A stretch of DNA of 64,000 bases from JBGQMW01 sp963769845 (GTDB taxonomy: Archaea > Thermoproteota > Bathyarchaeia > Bathyarchaeales > Bathycorpusculaceae), in the NCBI GenBank assembly GCA_963769845.1, contig CAVYNL010000013.1:62001-126000 (forward strand), given 5' to 3'. Below, in pieces: positions 17,363-26,548 of the stretch. The notes below the pieces were generated by a model. That model was given only the letters and a program-made list of their open reading frames with translations, did not search any database and was not told the origin of the DNA. Each line of letters begins with the position of its first letter. Position 1 is the stretch's first letter. Position numbers and translations under genes: made by a program.

Positions 17363-18376
17363 ATGCGGACAATTGAATGGTTTAACGGCACGGTTGAAAC
17401 AATAGACCAGACGAAACTTCCCACGGAGGTAGTGTTCATCAAGATGAGGGCTTGCGACGACGTGGCAGAAGCGATAAGAACAATGAAGATCAGAGGTGCT
17501 CCGCTTCTGGGCGCTTCTGCAGCGTTTGCTCTTGCTTTGACAGCATTTCATTCGAAGGCCAAGACTCCTGAGAAAATGCTTCTGGAACTGCACGAGTCGG
17601 CGGAAGCAATCAGAAAAACGCGACCGACGGCCGTTAACCTTTTCTGGGCGTTAGACAGAATCTTGGGGAAGGCACAGGCCGTTTCTGGAACTTGTGCAGC
17701 TTTGGCTCAGTCTGTGGTGGAAGAGGCGAAAAGAATCGCTGACGAAGACGTTGCTGCAAACCATCTAATCGGTAAACATGGCGCCGAGCTTGTTCAAGAT
17801 GGGGACGTTATCCTGACTCATTGCAATGCTGGTGCTCTGGCAACTGTTGATTACGGCACTGCCTTGGGTGTAGTCAGGGCAGCTTGGGAACAAGGAAAGC
17901 GGATAAGAGTGTTTGCAGATGAAACTCGTCCTCTTCTGCAAGGGGCCAGGCTGACGGCTTTTGAACTTAAGAGGGACGGCATTCCCGTCACTTTGATCAC
18001 AGATGGTATGGCAGGCTACGTCATGTCCAAGCACATGGTAAAGATGGTGATCGTCGGGGCTGACCGTATACTCAAAGACGCAGTAGTGAACAAGATTGGA
18101 ACGTTCACCGTTGCCGTATTGGCAAGAGAGCACAAGATTCCCTTCTATGTTGCAGCTCCCAAATCCACTTTCGATATGAGCAGGACATCCACAGAGGTTC
18201 TTATTGAAGAGAGGAAGCCGGAAGAGGTGACTTTGATAAGTGGGAGAAGAATCGCACCGGAAGGAGTGGACGTTTTCAACCCTGCCTTCGATATTACGCC
18301 GCTTGACTATGTGACGGCTATAGTTTGCGAGGACGGAATATTGAGAAAACACGATTTCAGCCGATTCAATGCCTAA
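17363..18376 (+). CDS. mtnA: S-methyl-5-thioribose-1-phosphate isomerase family (eIF2B-alpha-like)
   Basis: MtnA converts methylthioribose-1-phosphate to methylthioribulose-1-phosphate in methionine salvage. The protein opens RTIEWFNGTVETIDQ, then has KIRGAPLLGASAAFALAL, HCNAGALATVDYGTALGV (with the catalytic Cys region), FADETRPLLQGARLTAFEL and VIVGADRILKDAVVNKIGT (catalytic Asp region). Length is normal. In some archaea close relatives act as ribose-1,5-bisphosphate isomerase in AMP degradation; the long MtnA-like N-terminus and these motifs favour MtnA here. I chose ATG 17363, behind GAGGT at 17352, over the upstream TTG at 17348. Confidence 0.88.
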   Translation: MRTIEWFNGTVETIDQTKLPTEVVFIKMRACDDVAEAIRTMKIRGAPLLGASAAFALALTAFHSKAKTPEKMLLELHESAEAIRKTRPTAVNLFWALDRILGKAQAVSGTCAALAQSVVEEAKRIADEDVAANHLIGKHGAELVQDGDVILTHCNAGALATVDYGTALGVVRAAWEQGKRIRVFADETRPLLQGARLTAFELKRDGIPVTLITDGMAGYVMSKHMVKMVIVGADRILKDAVVNKIGTFTVAVLAREHKIPFYVAAPKSTFDMSRTSTEVLIEERKPEEVTLISGRRIAPEGVDVFNPAFDITPLDYVTAIVCEDGILRKHDFSRFNA

Positions 18377-18421
18377 TCGCTAATAAGGTGAAGAACAACT
18401 CTATGCTGGCCGAGGGTTAGT

Positions 18422-18979
18422 ATGGAAAACGACAGGGAAGAGGAGTTGTCCAAATCACAAACAAAAATCAAGGGATTACTCAGTAGAAAAGGTGTCAAGG
18501 TCACTGAGCAGCAATCGGTCAATGAGCTTACCTCAAAGGGATACGGGCAAACGGAGAACAAAGAACTGCTGCTCTCATTCTATGAGGCACTCTATCTTCT
18601 GGACCGAGGATTGCTGGAAATTGAAGACAGCAAAGGACACCACACCGATTTTCAGAAGCTTTTACAGTCTTACAAGAGCACCGGCGAAAACGTATGGGCC
18701 GCGTACCTAGCCTACAGGGATCTGCGAAGCCGAGGCTACGTTGTACGTGAGGGGTTTGGTTCAGGCGTGGATTTCAGAGTCTATGAACGAGGAGATTACG
18801 CGAAGGACACGGCCAAATACCTCATCTTAAGCGTTCAAGAGGGAAAACCGATTTCGATCAAAGACTTGACGAGCGCCTTGACGCAGAGTCTTAGTCTCAA
18901 GAAGGAGCTCGTCTTGGCAGTGATGAACCGCCGAGGAGAAACAGTTTACTATTCAGTCTCACAACTAAACCTGAAGTAA
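18422..18979 (+). CDS. endA: tRNA-splicing endonuclease (EndA) family protein, catalytic His replaced
   Basis: The 185-residue protein has the EndA layout: an N-terminal domain with NKELLLSFYEALYLLDRGLL, then the nuclease-fold domain from about residue 95 (AYRDLRSRGYVVREGFGSG, DFRVYERG). The family uses a Tyr-His-Lys triad. The Tyr (in DFRVY) and the Lys (in LSLKKELVLAV) are present, but the His that normally precedes (A/S)KYL is Thr here (KDTAKYL). It could be the structural subunit of a heteromeric enzyme, a variant active site, or carry a sequencing error. It sits between mtnA and hisS; hisS starts 15 bases after its stop. Confidence 0.85.
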   Translation: MENDREEELSKSQTKIKGLLSRKGVKVTEQQSVNELTSKGYGQTENKELLLSFYEALYLLDRGLLEIEDSKGHHTDFQKLLQSYKSTGENVWAAYLAYRDLRSRGYVVREGFGSGVDFRVYERGDYAKDTAKYLILSVQEGKPISIKDLTSALTQSLSLKKELVLAVMNRRGETVYYSVSQLNLK

Positions 18980-18994
18980 CGGTGAACGCTGGAC

Positions 18995-20290
18995 ATGAGC
19001 GAGTTTAAGCCAGTAAGAGGGATGAGAGACTTTCTGCCGAAAGAGGCAGAAATGTTGAGGAACATTGAAGGAAAAGCTCGAAAGGTGGCTGAACTTTACG
19101 ATTACAAGGAGGTAGTGACACCCGTTGTGGAATCGTATGATCTCCTTTCGGCAAAGGCAGGGGAAGAAGTAAAGTCACGGATGTTTCTGTTCAAAGACCT
19201 AGGCGGACGAGACGTTGCTCTCCGACCAGAATTCACGGCTTCTGTGGCAAGACTTGTCGCCACAACTTTGAGAAATGAACCCAAACCTTTGAGACTCTTC
19301 TGCGTCGGTAGCATCTACCGTTACGATGAACCGCAGCGAGGACGCTACAGAGAATTCTGGCAGTCAAACTACGAGCTGATGGGGTCGAACAGGCCGGAAG
19401 CAGACGCTGAAATCCTGATGTTGACCAACGCTCTGATGCAGCAGGCTGGTTTGAAGAAGTACGCCTTCAAAGTCGGACACATCGGAGTCCTAGGAGGGAT
19501 ACTATCTCAGGAGAAAGTCGACGGAAAAATCCAGAACGCTGTTATGCAGCTGATGGATAAGAAGCAGTACGATGACGCCATTGCGCTACTTGAGAAATCA
19601 GGAACACCCCAAGAATGCACATCAATCATTCGGAAACTAGTAGAGCTCAGAGGTGCTAACGTCCTAGAAGTCGCCGACAGAATCAAAACCCTTGTAAACG
19701 ACTACGAGCAGTCCGTCGAGGCAGTGGAAAACCTTAAGGAAATTCTGGAACTTGTCTCAGGAAGCGGCTGCAAAATTGACATAACTGTCGAAGCCGGGTT
19801 TGCAAGAGGACTTGAATACTATACAGGAATGATTTTCGAGATATACGTCCCCGACTTGGGCATTGCACTGGGCGGCGGGGGAAGATACAACCGACTTATC
19901 GAACTCTTTGGAGGTGAACCCACTCCTGCCGTTGGTGTCGCTCACGGAATCGACAGAATAATGCTCGGACTCGAGACGCAGAAGACGCTAGAGAGGTCAG
20001 AAGAACGGAAAACTGTGATGGTTGTACCAACAAAAAATGAATTATCAGGTCAAGCATTGAAAGTTGCACAATTGCTGAGGATGGCAGCGATACCCGCTGA
20101 ACTTGAGGTCATGGGACGAAAGATGGCCAAAGCCTTGGAAGTGGCTGACAGGAAGAAGACTGCGTTTGCAGTCATCGTCGGAGAAAAAGAACTAGGAGAA
20201 GGTGCCGTAATAATCAGAAATCTCTCGAAGAGAGAGCAGAAGGTTGTCAGCGTCGAAGAAATGGCAGAATACTTGAAACGCTGTACTTAG
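18995..20290 (+). CDS. hisS: Histidyl-tRNA synthetase
   Basis: This class II synthetase charges tRNA-His. The 431-residue protein begins with the typical RGMRDFLPKEAE, has motif 2 (FCVGSIYRYDEPQRGRYREF), the histidine-A segments GLEYYTGMIFEIY and motif 3 (VGVAHGIDRIML) near residue 315, and a C-terminal anticodon-binding domain (KTVMVVPTKNELSGQALKVA). Length is normal. It follows endA closely and converges on the cyclophilin gene with a three-base gap. Confidence 0.95.
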   Translation: MSEFKPVRGMRDFLPKEAEMLRNIEGKARKVAELYDYKEVVTPVVESYDLLSAKAGEEVKSRMFLFKDLGGRDVALRPEFTASVARLVATTLRNEPKPLRLFCVGSIYRYDEPQRGRYREFWQSNYELMGSNRPEADAEILMLTNALMQQAGLKKYAFKVGHIGVLGGILSQEKVDGKIQNAVMQLMDKKQYDDAIALLEKSGTPQECTSIIRKLVELRGANVLEVADRIKTLVNDYEQSVEAVENLKEILELVSGSGCKIDITVEAGFARGLEYYTGMIFEIYVPDLGIALGGGGRYNRLIELFGGEPTPAVGVAHGIDRIMLGLETQKTLERSEERKTVMVVPTKNELSGQALKVAQLLRMAAIPAELEVMGRKMAKALEVADRKKTAFAVIVGEKELGEGAVIIRNLSKREQKVVSVEEMAEYLKRCT

Positions 20291-20293
20291 CTC

Positions 20294-20793
20294 TTAAGTG
20301 ACAAGTTCTGCTTTTGTTAATGTCACGTCTTGCACTGGCTTGCCATCATTCGGGTATTGGGGATTTATGGGCACTTGGCCGATAGCGTCCACAACGTCCA
20401 CGCCTGCTATTACCTTGCCAAAAACCGGATAATTACTGTCCCAGGTGTCAGCGTTCGTATCATTCAAGTTTATAAAAACTGGCTCGTAGCTGAGTTGGGT
20501 AAGCTTGTTTTCGCCATGGTAACGGATCCCCTGACGCTACTATGTTTGTTCGGAAGCTCGTCAGGAATCGCTGGTACACTGATTCCTTTCGCACTTGCGT
20601 CTCCGCCTTGAATGACAAAACTGTGAACCACTCTGTGGAAAATTGTCCCGTCGTAAATCCCTTGTTGCGTCAGGTTCTTGAAATTCCAGGAAGTGATCGG
20701 CATGTCGTCATGCAATTGGATTATGATGTCCCCCATGCGCGCGCGTTCGTTCTCCTTTTTTGCCTTAGGATCGGGAAAAAGCATGTAGCACAA
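20294..20793 (-). pseudogene. Cyclophilin-type peptidyl-prolyl isomerase, frameshifted
   Basis: The first frame (from 20793, or ATG 20736 as MGDIIIQLHDD) carries the cyclophilin motifs YDGTIFHRVVHSFVIQGGD and MAKTSLPNSATSQF, then stops at a run of five T residues (minus strand; 20474-20478). Read one base shifted, the homology resumes: FINLNDTNADTWDSNYPVFG and IAGVDVVDAIGQ, ending LTKAELVT with a stop at 20294. One missing T in the homopolymer would repair it to about 145-165 residues, a normal size. It is either a sequencing error or a recent lesion. The enzyme class catalyses prolyl cis-trans isomerisation during folding. Confidence 0.8.
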
Positions 20794-20843
20794 GAGATTT
20801 TAGGTCTACTGACGCATAGAACTGACCAAGGTTAAGGCCGAAA

Positions 20844-23162
20844 ATGAGTCAGAGACATCTGGATGATTTCTCAGCTTCAAAAGAAGCAAAAGCAGCAACA
20901 AGGGAGACAATTGCTGGAGTCCCAAGCCAACCTGCGAATCCTTTCAAAGAAAGAGACTATGCTTTTCCTCCTGTCGCGCCTGCCAACTTGCCTCCGTCCT
21001 ACTTGGTATCTGCTGCCTATGATGGGAAGGCAGGCAAAGCACTAGTGAAACTCTATGAGCCGGTTTCAGGCCGTATCTATTTCTGGTATGACAACACAGG
21101 GCATAAGCCCTATTGCCTCACAAACTTGTCACAATATCAACTGGAAAAGATCAACAGGCTGGTCCAGCATCAAGGCCTTGACCATTTTGAAGTTGTAGAG
21201 AAATTCGACCCGCTCCAAGAGAAGCAAATAACGGTAACCAAAATCGTAGCGAAAGACCCATTGGCAATCGGAGGACGCCCAACAGGATGTATTAGAGACA
21301 TAATCCCCGAAGATTTTCCAAGAGTCTCAAATGTGCCCATCGCCCCGGAGAACATCAAGGTGTGGGAGTCGAACATAAAGTATTATCAGTCCTATATTTA
21401 CGACAGAAATCTCCTTCCAGGAATGATTTACAGGGTTCAGAAGGGCAACCTCATTCCAGACAAGCTGGAAGACGCTGAACGGACGGTTCAGAAGCTAGCG
21501 CTAGTCTTCAAGGATGCAACAACTGAAGAGTTAAGCTTCATCGAAGAGTGGGCGCGCCTAATGGAGTACCCCGCGCCTGTTTTTCGCCGTTTAGCATTAG
21601 ACATAGAGGTTTTGTCGCCCATACCGACACGCATACCTGACCCACGAGAAGCCGCTTACCCAGTTATCTGTGTTTCACTCTACAGCTCAGATGAACTACG
21701 AAAAGTCATGGTGCTGAATCGAGAAGGCGTCCGTGAAGGTGTTGAGCGCTTTCCGGCAGACGTGGAATACTTCAGCTCTGAAGCCAACCTCATAAAAGCC
21801 GTGTTTGAGCTCTTGTGGAGCTATCCCTTCGTCCTGACGTTCAACGGGGATGATTTTGACCTGCGATACCTGGTGCACAGAGCGCTGAACCTCGGAATCA
21901 GACGCAACGAGATCCCCATAGAAGTGGGAAAACGGTCCTGCCTCCTGAGCTACGGTGTCCATGTAGACCTCTACAAGTTCTTCTTCAACCGCTCAATACA
22001 GATCTACGCCTTCAGCAACCGCTACAAAGATGTCACGCTCAATGAAGTGGGTAAAGCTCTGATACAGCTTGAGAAGATAGAGCTGGAGAAGGGCTTAGGC
22101 GAACTCACCTACACCGAGCTGGCCAAGTACTGTTTCAGGGACTCCGAGATAACGTTCAAACTCACGGATTTCGAAGACGAACTCGTTATGAAGCTGATTT
22201 TGGTACTAGCGCGAATAAGCAGCATGCCGATGGAAGATGTCAGTCGACAAGGAGTTTCGCGGTGGATACGGAATTTTCTGCAGCGAGAACATCGACACAG
22301 AAACATGCTGATCCCGACTCCTCAGGAAATTCTCGCGGTCAAAGGCAAAACTGCGACGAAAGCGATTATAAAAGGCAAAAAATACAAGGGTGCGATTGTC
22401 GTTGAGCCAGTGCCTGGTGTGCATTTCAACGTTGCAGTTATGGATTTCCCAAGTCTGTACCCCTCCATAATCAAAGTCTGGAACCTGGGCTACGAGTCAA
22501 TTCTATGTCCACACCCAGAGTGCCGCACTAACCTCATCCCGGACACGCCTAACTGGGTCTGCAAGAAGAAACGCGCTTTGGAGAGCCTCTTGATAGGTGC
22601 ACTGAGAGACTTGCGGGTCGAGTGGTACAAGCCCAGATCAAAAGAAAAAGCTCTGCCTGCTGAATTGAGAAGCTGGTACAACATTGCTCAAGGGGCGCTC
22701 AAAGTCATTCTGAACGCAAGTTATGGCGTTTTTGGAGCTGAAAGCTTCGACCTTTATTGCCCACCTGTTGCTGAAGCTACAGCCGCTATCGGTAGGCATT
22801 CGATAACCCAGATACTCAATAAAGCAGAACAGCTGAATATTGAGGTCCTTTACGGCGACACTGACAGCCTCTTCCTCAAGAACCCTTCGAAGCAGCAAAT
22901 TGAAGAACTGGCACATTGGACTGAACATGAACTCAAGATGAGTTTAGACGTGGACAAGGTATACCGTTACGCAGTTTTCAGCTCGCGCAAGAAGAACTAT
23001 CTGGGCGTTTTGGAAGATGGCGCAGTCGATGTCAAGGGGATGACAGGTAAAAAGCGTCACGTCCCACCGTTTGTCAAGAACGCTTTCGAAAACATGAAAA
23101 CTCGTCTAGCACAGGTCAAGTCTCCCTCAGATTTTGAGAATGCCAAGAAAGAGTATCACTGA
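20844..23162 (+). CDS. polB: Family B DNA polymerase, main part (frameshifted gene)
   Basis: This is a replicative or repair B-family polymerase. The 3'-5' exonuclease motifs are visible (LALDIEV, FNGDDFDLRYL, YCFRDSEITF), then polymerase motif A (DFPSLYPSIIKVWNL), motif B (KVILNASYGVFGAE) and motif C (YGDTDSLFL), then the KKNYLGVLEDG thumb entrance. The frame ends at residue 772 with NAKKEYH, where homologues continue NAKK..I.EIVR. The continuation is the +1 frame (23134-23523). The break lies within about 23140-23155 and one surplus base explains it. A full protein would be about 890 residues, usual for the family. The start ATG is 50 bases from the divergent cyclophilin start. Confidence 0.92.
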   Translation: MSQRHLDDFSASKEAKAATRETIAGVPSQPANPFKERDYAFPPVAPANLPPSYLVSAAYDGKAGKALVKLYEPVSGRIYFWYDNTGHKPYCLTNLSQYQLEKINRLVQHQGLDHFEVVEKFDPLQEKQITVTKIVAKDPLAIGGRPTGCIRDIIPEDFPRVSNVPIAPENIKVWESNIKYYQSYIYDRNLLPGMIYRVQKGNLIPDKLEDAERTVQKLALVFKDATTEELSFIEEWARLMEYPAPVFRRLALDIEVLSPIPTRIPDPREAAYPVICVSLYSSDELRKVMVLNREGVREGVERFPADVEYFSSEANLIKAVFELLWSYPFVLTFNGDDFDLRYLVHRALNLGIRRNEIPIEVGKRSCLLSYGVHVDLYKFFFNRSIQIYAFSNRYKDVTLNEVGKALIQLEKIELEKGLGELTYTELAKYCFRDSEITFKLTDFEDELVMKLILVLARISSMPMEDVSRQGVSRWIRNFLQREHRHRNMLIPTPQEILAVKGKTATKAIIKGKKYKGAIVVEPVPGVHFNVAVMDFPSLYPSIIKVWNLGYESILCPHPECRTNLIPDTPNWVCKKKRALESLLIGALRDLRVEWYKPRSKEKALPAELRSWYNIAQGALKVILNASYGVFGAESFDLYCPPVAEATAAIGRHSITQILNKAEQLNIEVLYGDTDSLFLKNPSKQQIEELAHWTEHELKMSLDVDKVYRYAVFSSRKKNYLGVLEDGAVDVKGMTGKKRHVPPFVKNAFENMKTRLAQVKSPSDFENAKKEYH

Positions 23163-23523
23163 GATCGTTCGCGACTGCTACATACAACTGAAGAGGCGAG
23201 AATGGAAGAACATGAACGACTTAGCCTTCAACGTGGTTCTGGGCGAGGACATTGAAAGATACACAAAGACAACACCGCAGCACGTCAAAGCCGCGAAGAT
23301 AATGAAGGAAAATGGTGTTGAGCCTCGAGCGGGGGACTTGATCAGTTTTGTGAAAATCATCAGAGACCCTCACGTCAAACCGGTAAGCATGGCCACCAAG
23401 AGCGAGATCGACGTTGACAAGTACATAGCATACTTGCACTCGACGTTCGACCAGGTTCTGGATGCGCTAGGTCTAGAGTTTGATGAAATAATAGGCCTAA
23501 CGAAGCTTGAGAGATTCCTCTAG
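23134..23523 (+). CDS. polB: Family B DNA polymerase, C-terminal part (frameshifted gene)
   Basis: From about 23150 this frame reads SITEIVRDCYIQLKRREW, then DLAFNVVLGEDIERYTK, GVEPRAGDLISFVKI and a final VDKYIAYLHSTFDQVLDALG. This is the thumb and C-terminal tail of the same polymerase (the pattern L.F.V.L...I..Y and P..GD.I.FV is typical). The first residues before SITEIV are out-of-frame noise, so this is not an independent gene. Confidence 0.88.
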   Translation: MRMPRKSITEIVRDCYIQLKRREWKNMNDLAFNVVLGEDIERYTKTTPQHVKAAKIMKENGVEPRAGDLISFVKIIRDPHVKPVSMATKSEIDVDKYIAYLHSTFDQVLDALGLEFDEIIGLTKLERFL

Positions 23524-23549
23524 CTCAGGTCTGCATCAGTTCTGTCTTT

Positions 23550-24083
23550 CTAAATCTGAATAGGATCCCGGGACTTCGTTGGATTCGCTCTGCTCAGCGC
23601 CAGAAGTAACGGAAGGCCTATTCCAACAACTGCGATCAAGCTGCTTATAACCATGCTTACAATCATGGCTAACCAAGCAGGCAGAATATCTGAAATCATA
23701 GCAGGTTGAAAACCAAACACTATAGACAGATAACTTCCTACTATTAGTCCAATAGACGTGGCCCCAAGAACGGACCCAACGAAACAGTGCTTTCTGAGCT
23801 TGAAGATTATTGCGGCAGCAACCAGGTTTGCCACGGGTCCAAACATCACGTCCTGTATTCCAAGAAAATAGTAAAGATTAGTTACGAAACAGCCAAGCGT
23901 TACTCCTCCTACAACTGGCCAGCCCATGAGAGCAGCCAATGTGATTAGACAATCAGCAACCCGTAATTGAATAGGTCCATAGATTGTTGGATTGCCAACT
24001 GTGAACATCTGCAAGACGTTTATCACAACATACAAAGCTGCAAAAACAGCTGTCAAAGTAATGTCTTTGCTATTCGTTCTCAA
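23550..24083 (-). CDS. queT: QueT-like ECF transporter substrate-binding (S) subunit
   Basis: The 177-residue protein is an integral membrane S-component with about six helices. The N-terminal ITLTAVFAALYVVINVLQ and the conserved IQLRVADCLITLAALMG, VGGVTLGCFVTNLYY and IQDVMFGPVANLVAAAI match the QueT family, thought to import queuosine or archaeosine precursors or related purine compounds. It would need an energising EcfA/EcfT module, which is not in this window. I chose TTG 24083, with GGAGG seven bases upstream, over the longer frame from 24146, whose first 21 residues look non-coding. Confidence 0.8.
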   Translation of the reverse strand: MRTNSKDITLTAVFAALYVVINVLQMFTVGNPTIYGPIQLRVADCLITLAALMGWPVVGGVTLGCFVTNLYYFLGIQDVMFGPVANLVAAAIIFKLRKHCFVGSVLGATSIGLIVGSYLSIVFGFQPAMISDILPAWLAMIVSMVISSLIAVVGIGLPLLLALSRANPTKSRDPIQI

Positions 24084-24228
24084 ACCTTTGCCTCCATCGC
24101 CCGGGGTTTCTATGGCGGAACGGGTGGAGGTCCACTCACCCGCCAAACGATCTCAGAACATAGCCCTTGCTACTATTAAACATAGTTGGTTAAGTCTAAG
24201 TGGGCTAGCCGTTCAAGTCGTAGACTGA

Positions 24229-25098
24229 TTAAAGATGCTGGAAAAGGAAGAGTGCAGCTATTGTTGAAGCCGCCACAAGGAGCGAAATAATTAGGACTAC
24301 TTGACGTTCTGTCAGAGGGCGATGGTAAGTGATCAAGGTGATCAGGCTCCTTCTGTGATCCGACTCAAGCCTTTTTCCGTCAAAGCCAACGTTTGCTTTT
24401 TTTCTGTAGAAGAAGAAGGTTAGAAGAATCAGTGAAGAATTGAACACATAGGGTAGAATTGAAACGGCTAGGTCGAACTTCAGGTCCGATATGACAGCAA
24501 AGGCCGCTAATGTTATGCCTATGGCGAAGGATCCTGTGTTGCCTACGAATATTCTTCCTTTGAGGTTGAAGAAGGCAAGTGTGAGCCAGATGATTAGTGG
24601 GCAAATGAGCAGAATCGCGTTTGACCCTGATACGCTCATTAGCCCGATCATAATGATTGCGGGGCATATTGTTTCCAAGCCGTTCAGTCCTCCGAGCATG
24701 TTTACCGTGTTGGTGACTATCGTGACAAGAATCGGTATGACTAGGAAGTAGTAGTAGATGCCGAAGTCTATGGTTCCTAGAAACGGTATACCTATCGCCG
24801 TGCGAGCAGCGCCCCAGCGGTAAGCGAAGGAAATGAGCGGTATCGCCGCTATGAGTGGAAGGAATGCTTTGATGCGCCATTTGAGGTCTATCCAATCGTC
24901 CAGTAAACCTAGGAAACCGCCGAACAGTATACTTACAGCCAAAGTGAGAGACGGAGAGACCCCGTTTGGGACTTTCACGACATCAAAGAAGTAGATGAGA
25001 AAAATGTAGACGACACTGGCCAGCACGTATATTGCGCCTAAACCGTTCGGGATCAACGGTTTACTTGGCTTGTGCTGGTCGGGAACTTTGGGGAACAA
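24229..25098 (-). CDS. Glycosyltransferase family 4 (MraY/GPT-like) sugar-1-phosphate transferase
   Basis: This polytopic enzyme transfers a sugar-1-phosphate from UDP-sugar to a polyprenyl phosphate, the first step of lipid-linked oligosaccharide synthesis. Motifs seen are KPLIPNGLGAIYVL, GLLDDWIDLKWRIK (catalytic DD), NTVNMLGGLNGLE, NLKGRIFVGNTGSFAIG and the C-terminal ESDHRRSLITLITYHRPLTE. It begins with TTG 10 bases after the AglB stop, behind AAGGG. The usual first membrane helix before this point is missing, so the N-terminus is about 30 residues short. Its place after aglB ties it to protein N-glycosylation. Confidence 0.85.
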   Translation of the reverse strand: MFPKVPDQHKPSKPLIPNGLGAIYVLASVVYIFLIYFFDVVKVPNGVSPSLTLAVSILFGGFLGLLDDWIDLKWRIKAFLPLIAAIPLISFAYRWGAARTAIGIPFLGTIDFGIYYYFLVIPILVTIVTNTVNMLGGLNGLETICPAIIMIGLMSVSGSNAILLICPLIIWLTLAFFNLKGRIFVGNTGSFAIGITLAAFAVISDLKFDLAVSILPYVFNSSLILLTFFFYRKKANVGFDGKRLESDHRRSLITLITYHRPLTERQVVLIISLLVAASTIAALFLFQHL

Positions 25099-25108
25099 GC
25101 TTTTCCCT

Positions 25109-26548
25109 TCACGTGCCCGAGTAGTCGATCTTATAGAGAAGAACGAGCGGAATCAGCCCGCCGTACTTGTTGCTTGCGTCAGTTGGTGTAAGGTTTAACC
25201 CTGCAAAGTATTCTTCCTTGAAGAACAGTGGCTGAGTGACGTTGGCTGCTTGAGGATCGGTGATGCCATTGAGGGTGCACCATCTGTTTCTTCCCCAGCT
25301 CATCAACTTGTAGATCGTCGAGTTCAAACCTCGCATGCTCCATTCCCACTTGTTCGTGCTGTTGTTGAAGCTTCCGAAGGGGGTTTCGTCGGTCCAATCC
25401 CAATCAGGAAATCCCGCTCTCTCGTCTTGAGTTGCACCGCCTGAGATTCTCGCCATCCATGTCCATTTTCCCTCGTCACCATATCCGGCTTCAACCCCAT
25501 TGGTCGCGCCAGTCGAGCTGTCTTGCTGCATAGCCACAACCGTGAAGACTAGGACGTACTTCGCGTTGTACAATTTCAGCATCTTCACCGATTGCGTTTC
25601 ATTCGCCATGAAACTGTAACCCACGTTCTCTATCTGAGTTCCATTGTTGGTCTCGTTGTCACAGAGCGATGTGACATTTCCCATGATAGCGGTCCAGTAG
25701 CCGTAGTCCCACCAGCTGGACACAACGGTCGTCGAGTCATGTAAATCGTTCAGGTACTTACACATGTCCAACCACTCTTTGACCTGCTGGTTGGGAACGA
25801 TCGGGAGACTGGCTGCAGATATTGTCACCGGCGCGTAGACCTGTTTGTAGACGGTTGGGACGCCGTTTGACTGCGGTGAGAAAGAGAGATTTGTCATCAG
25901 GATCAAGAATATGAGAAACACCGCTGTACCACTGAATTCCCTCCCAACGCGTTCAAGTCCAAACCTCTTTTTCGTGAGAACCTTCGGGGGCTCTCTGAGC
26001 AAAGTCATGAATGGTTTGAGCATGCCAACTACGCCGACTGCGGCGAGAAGGCTGAAGGCTGGACCAAAGATGACGAGCAACCGCACCATCGATGCAGAGA
26101 AATAAAGCGACGTCAGACCGAAGATCAGGAGAAACAGGTTCTTTGTCGTTAGGTTTCTGGCAACGAAGAACAAGCCGACAACAGAAAAGATCACTGCTAT
26201 TCCGAGGTCATAATAGATCGAGCCCCACGCAGTAATTCTGTGTTCAGCAACGGATTCGACAAGAGGATTGCTTGCTCGTATGAATGGGTCAAAGACTGTT
26301 GCGAATTTCCCAGCTATGTCGCCGATGTATCCCAGACTCCAGACCGTAACGAAGCCTCCGACTAGAGCAGTCATGAATGCGACAACAAAGAGAAGCTTCC
26401 CTCTTACTGAAGCCAGGTTCCTGATAATCTCGCTCAAACAAAGAAGTGCGAAGATGCCTACAACAGGCAGGATTGCGTAGTTTACTAGGTATCTTGTTGA
26501 GAGGTAGGGATTGTTTATAGCGATTAGCAAGGCCAGTCCGAAGGTCAC
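25109..26548 (-). CDS. aglB: Oligosaccharyltransferase AglB/STT3, C-terminal part (frameshifted gene)
   Basis: This frame carries the later membrane helices and the extracellular catalytic domain, with the signature VVSSWWDYGYWTAIMG (WWDYG, which binds the sequon) near residue 280 and the YNAKYVLVFT region after it. Helices before residue 220 fit the STT3 topology. The nominal GTG start lies inside the homologous region: the sequence just upstream in the same frame still reads TRRLFLAFG, so the true beginning is the N-terminal part at 26545-27324. Confidence 0.9.
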   Translation of the reverse strand: MTFGLALLIAINNPYLSTRYLVNYAILPVVGIFALLCLSEIIRNLASVRGKLLFVVAFMTALVGGFVTVWSLGYIGDIAGKFATVFDPFIRASNPLVESVAEHRITAWGSIYYDLGIAVIFSVVGLFFVARNLTTKNLFLLIFGLTSLYFSASMVRLLVIFGPAFSLLAAVGVVGMLKPFMTLLREPPKVLTKKRFGLERVGREFSGTAVFLIFLILMTNLSFSPQSNGVPTVYKQVYAPVTISAASLPIVPNQQVKEWLDMCKYLNDLHDSTTVVSSWWDYGYWTAIMGNVTSLCDNETNNGTQIENVGYSFMANETQSVKMLKLYNAKYVLVFTVVAMQQDSSTGATNGVEAGYGDEGKWTWMARISGGATQDERAGFPDWDWTDETPFGSFNNSTNKWEWSMRGLNSTIYKLMSWGRNRWCTLNGITDPQAANVTQPLFFKEEYFAGLNLTPTDASNKYGGLIPLVLLYKIDYSGT

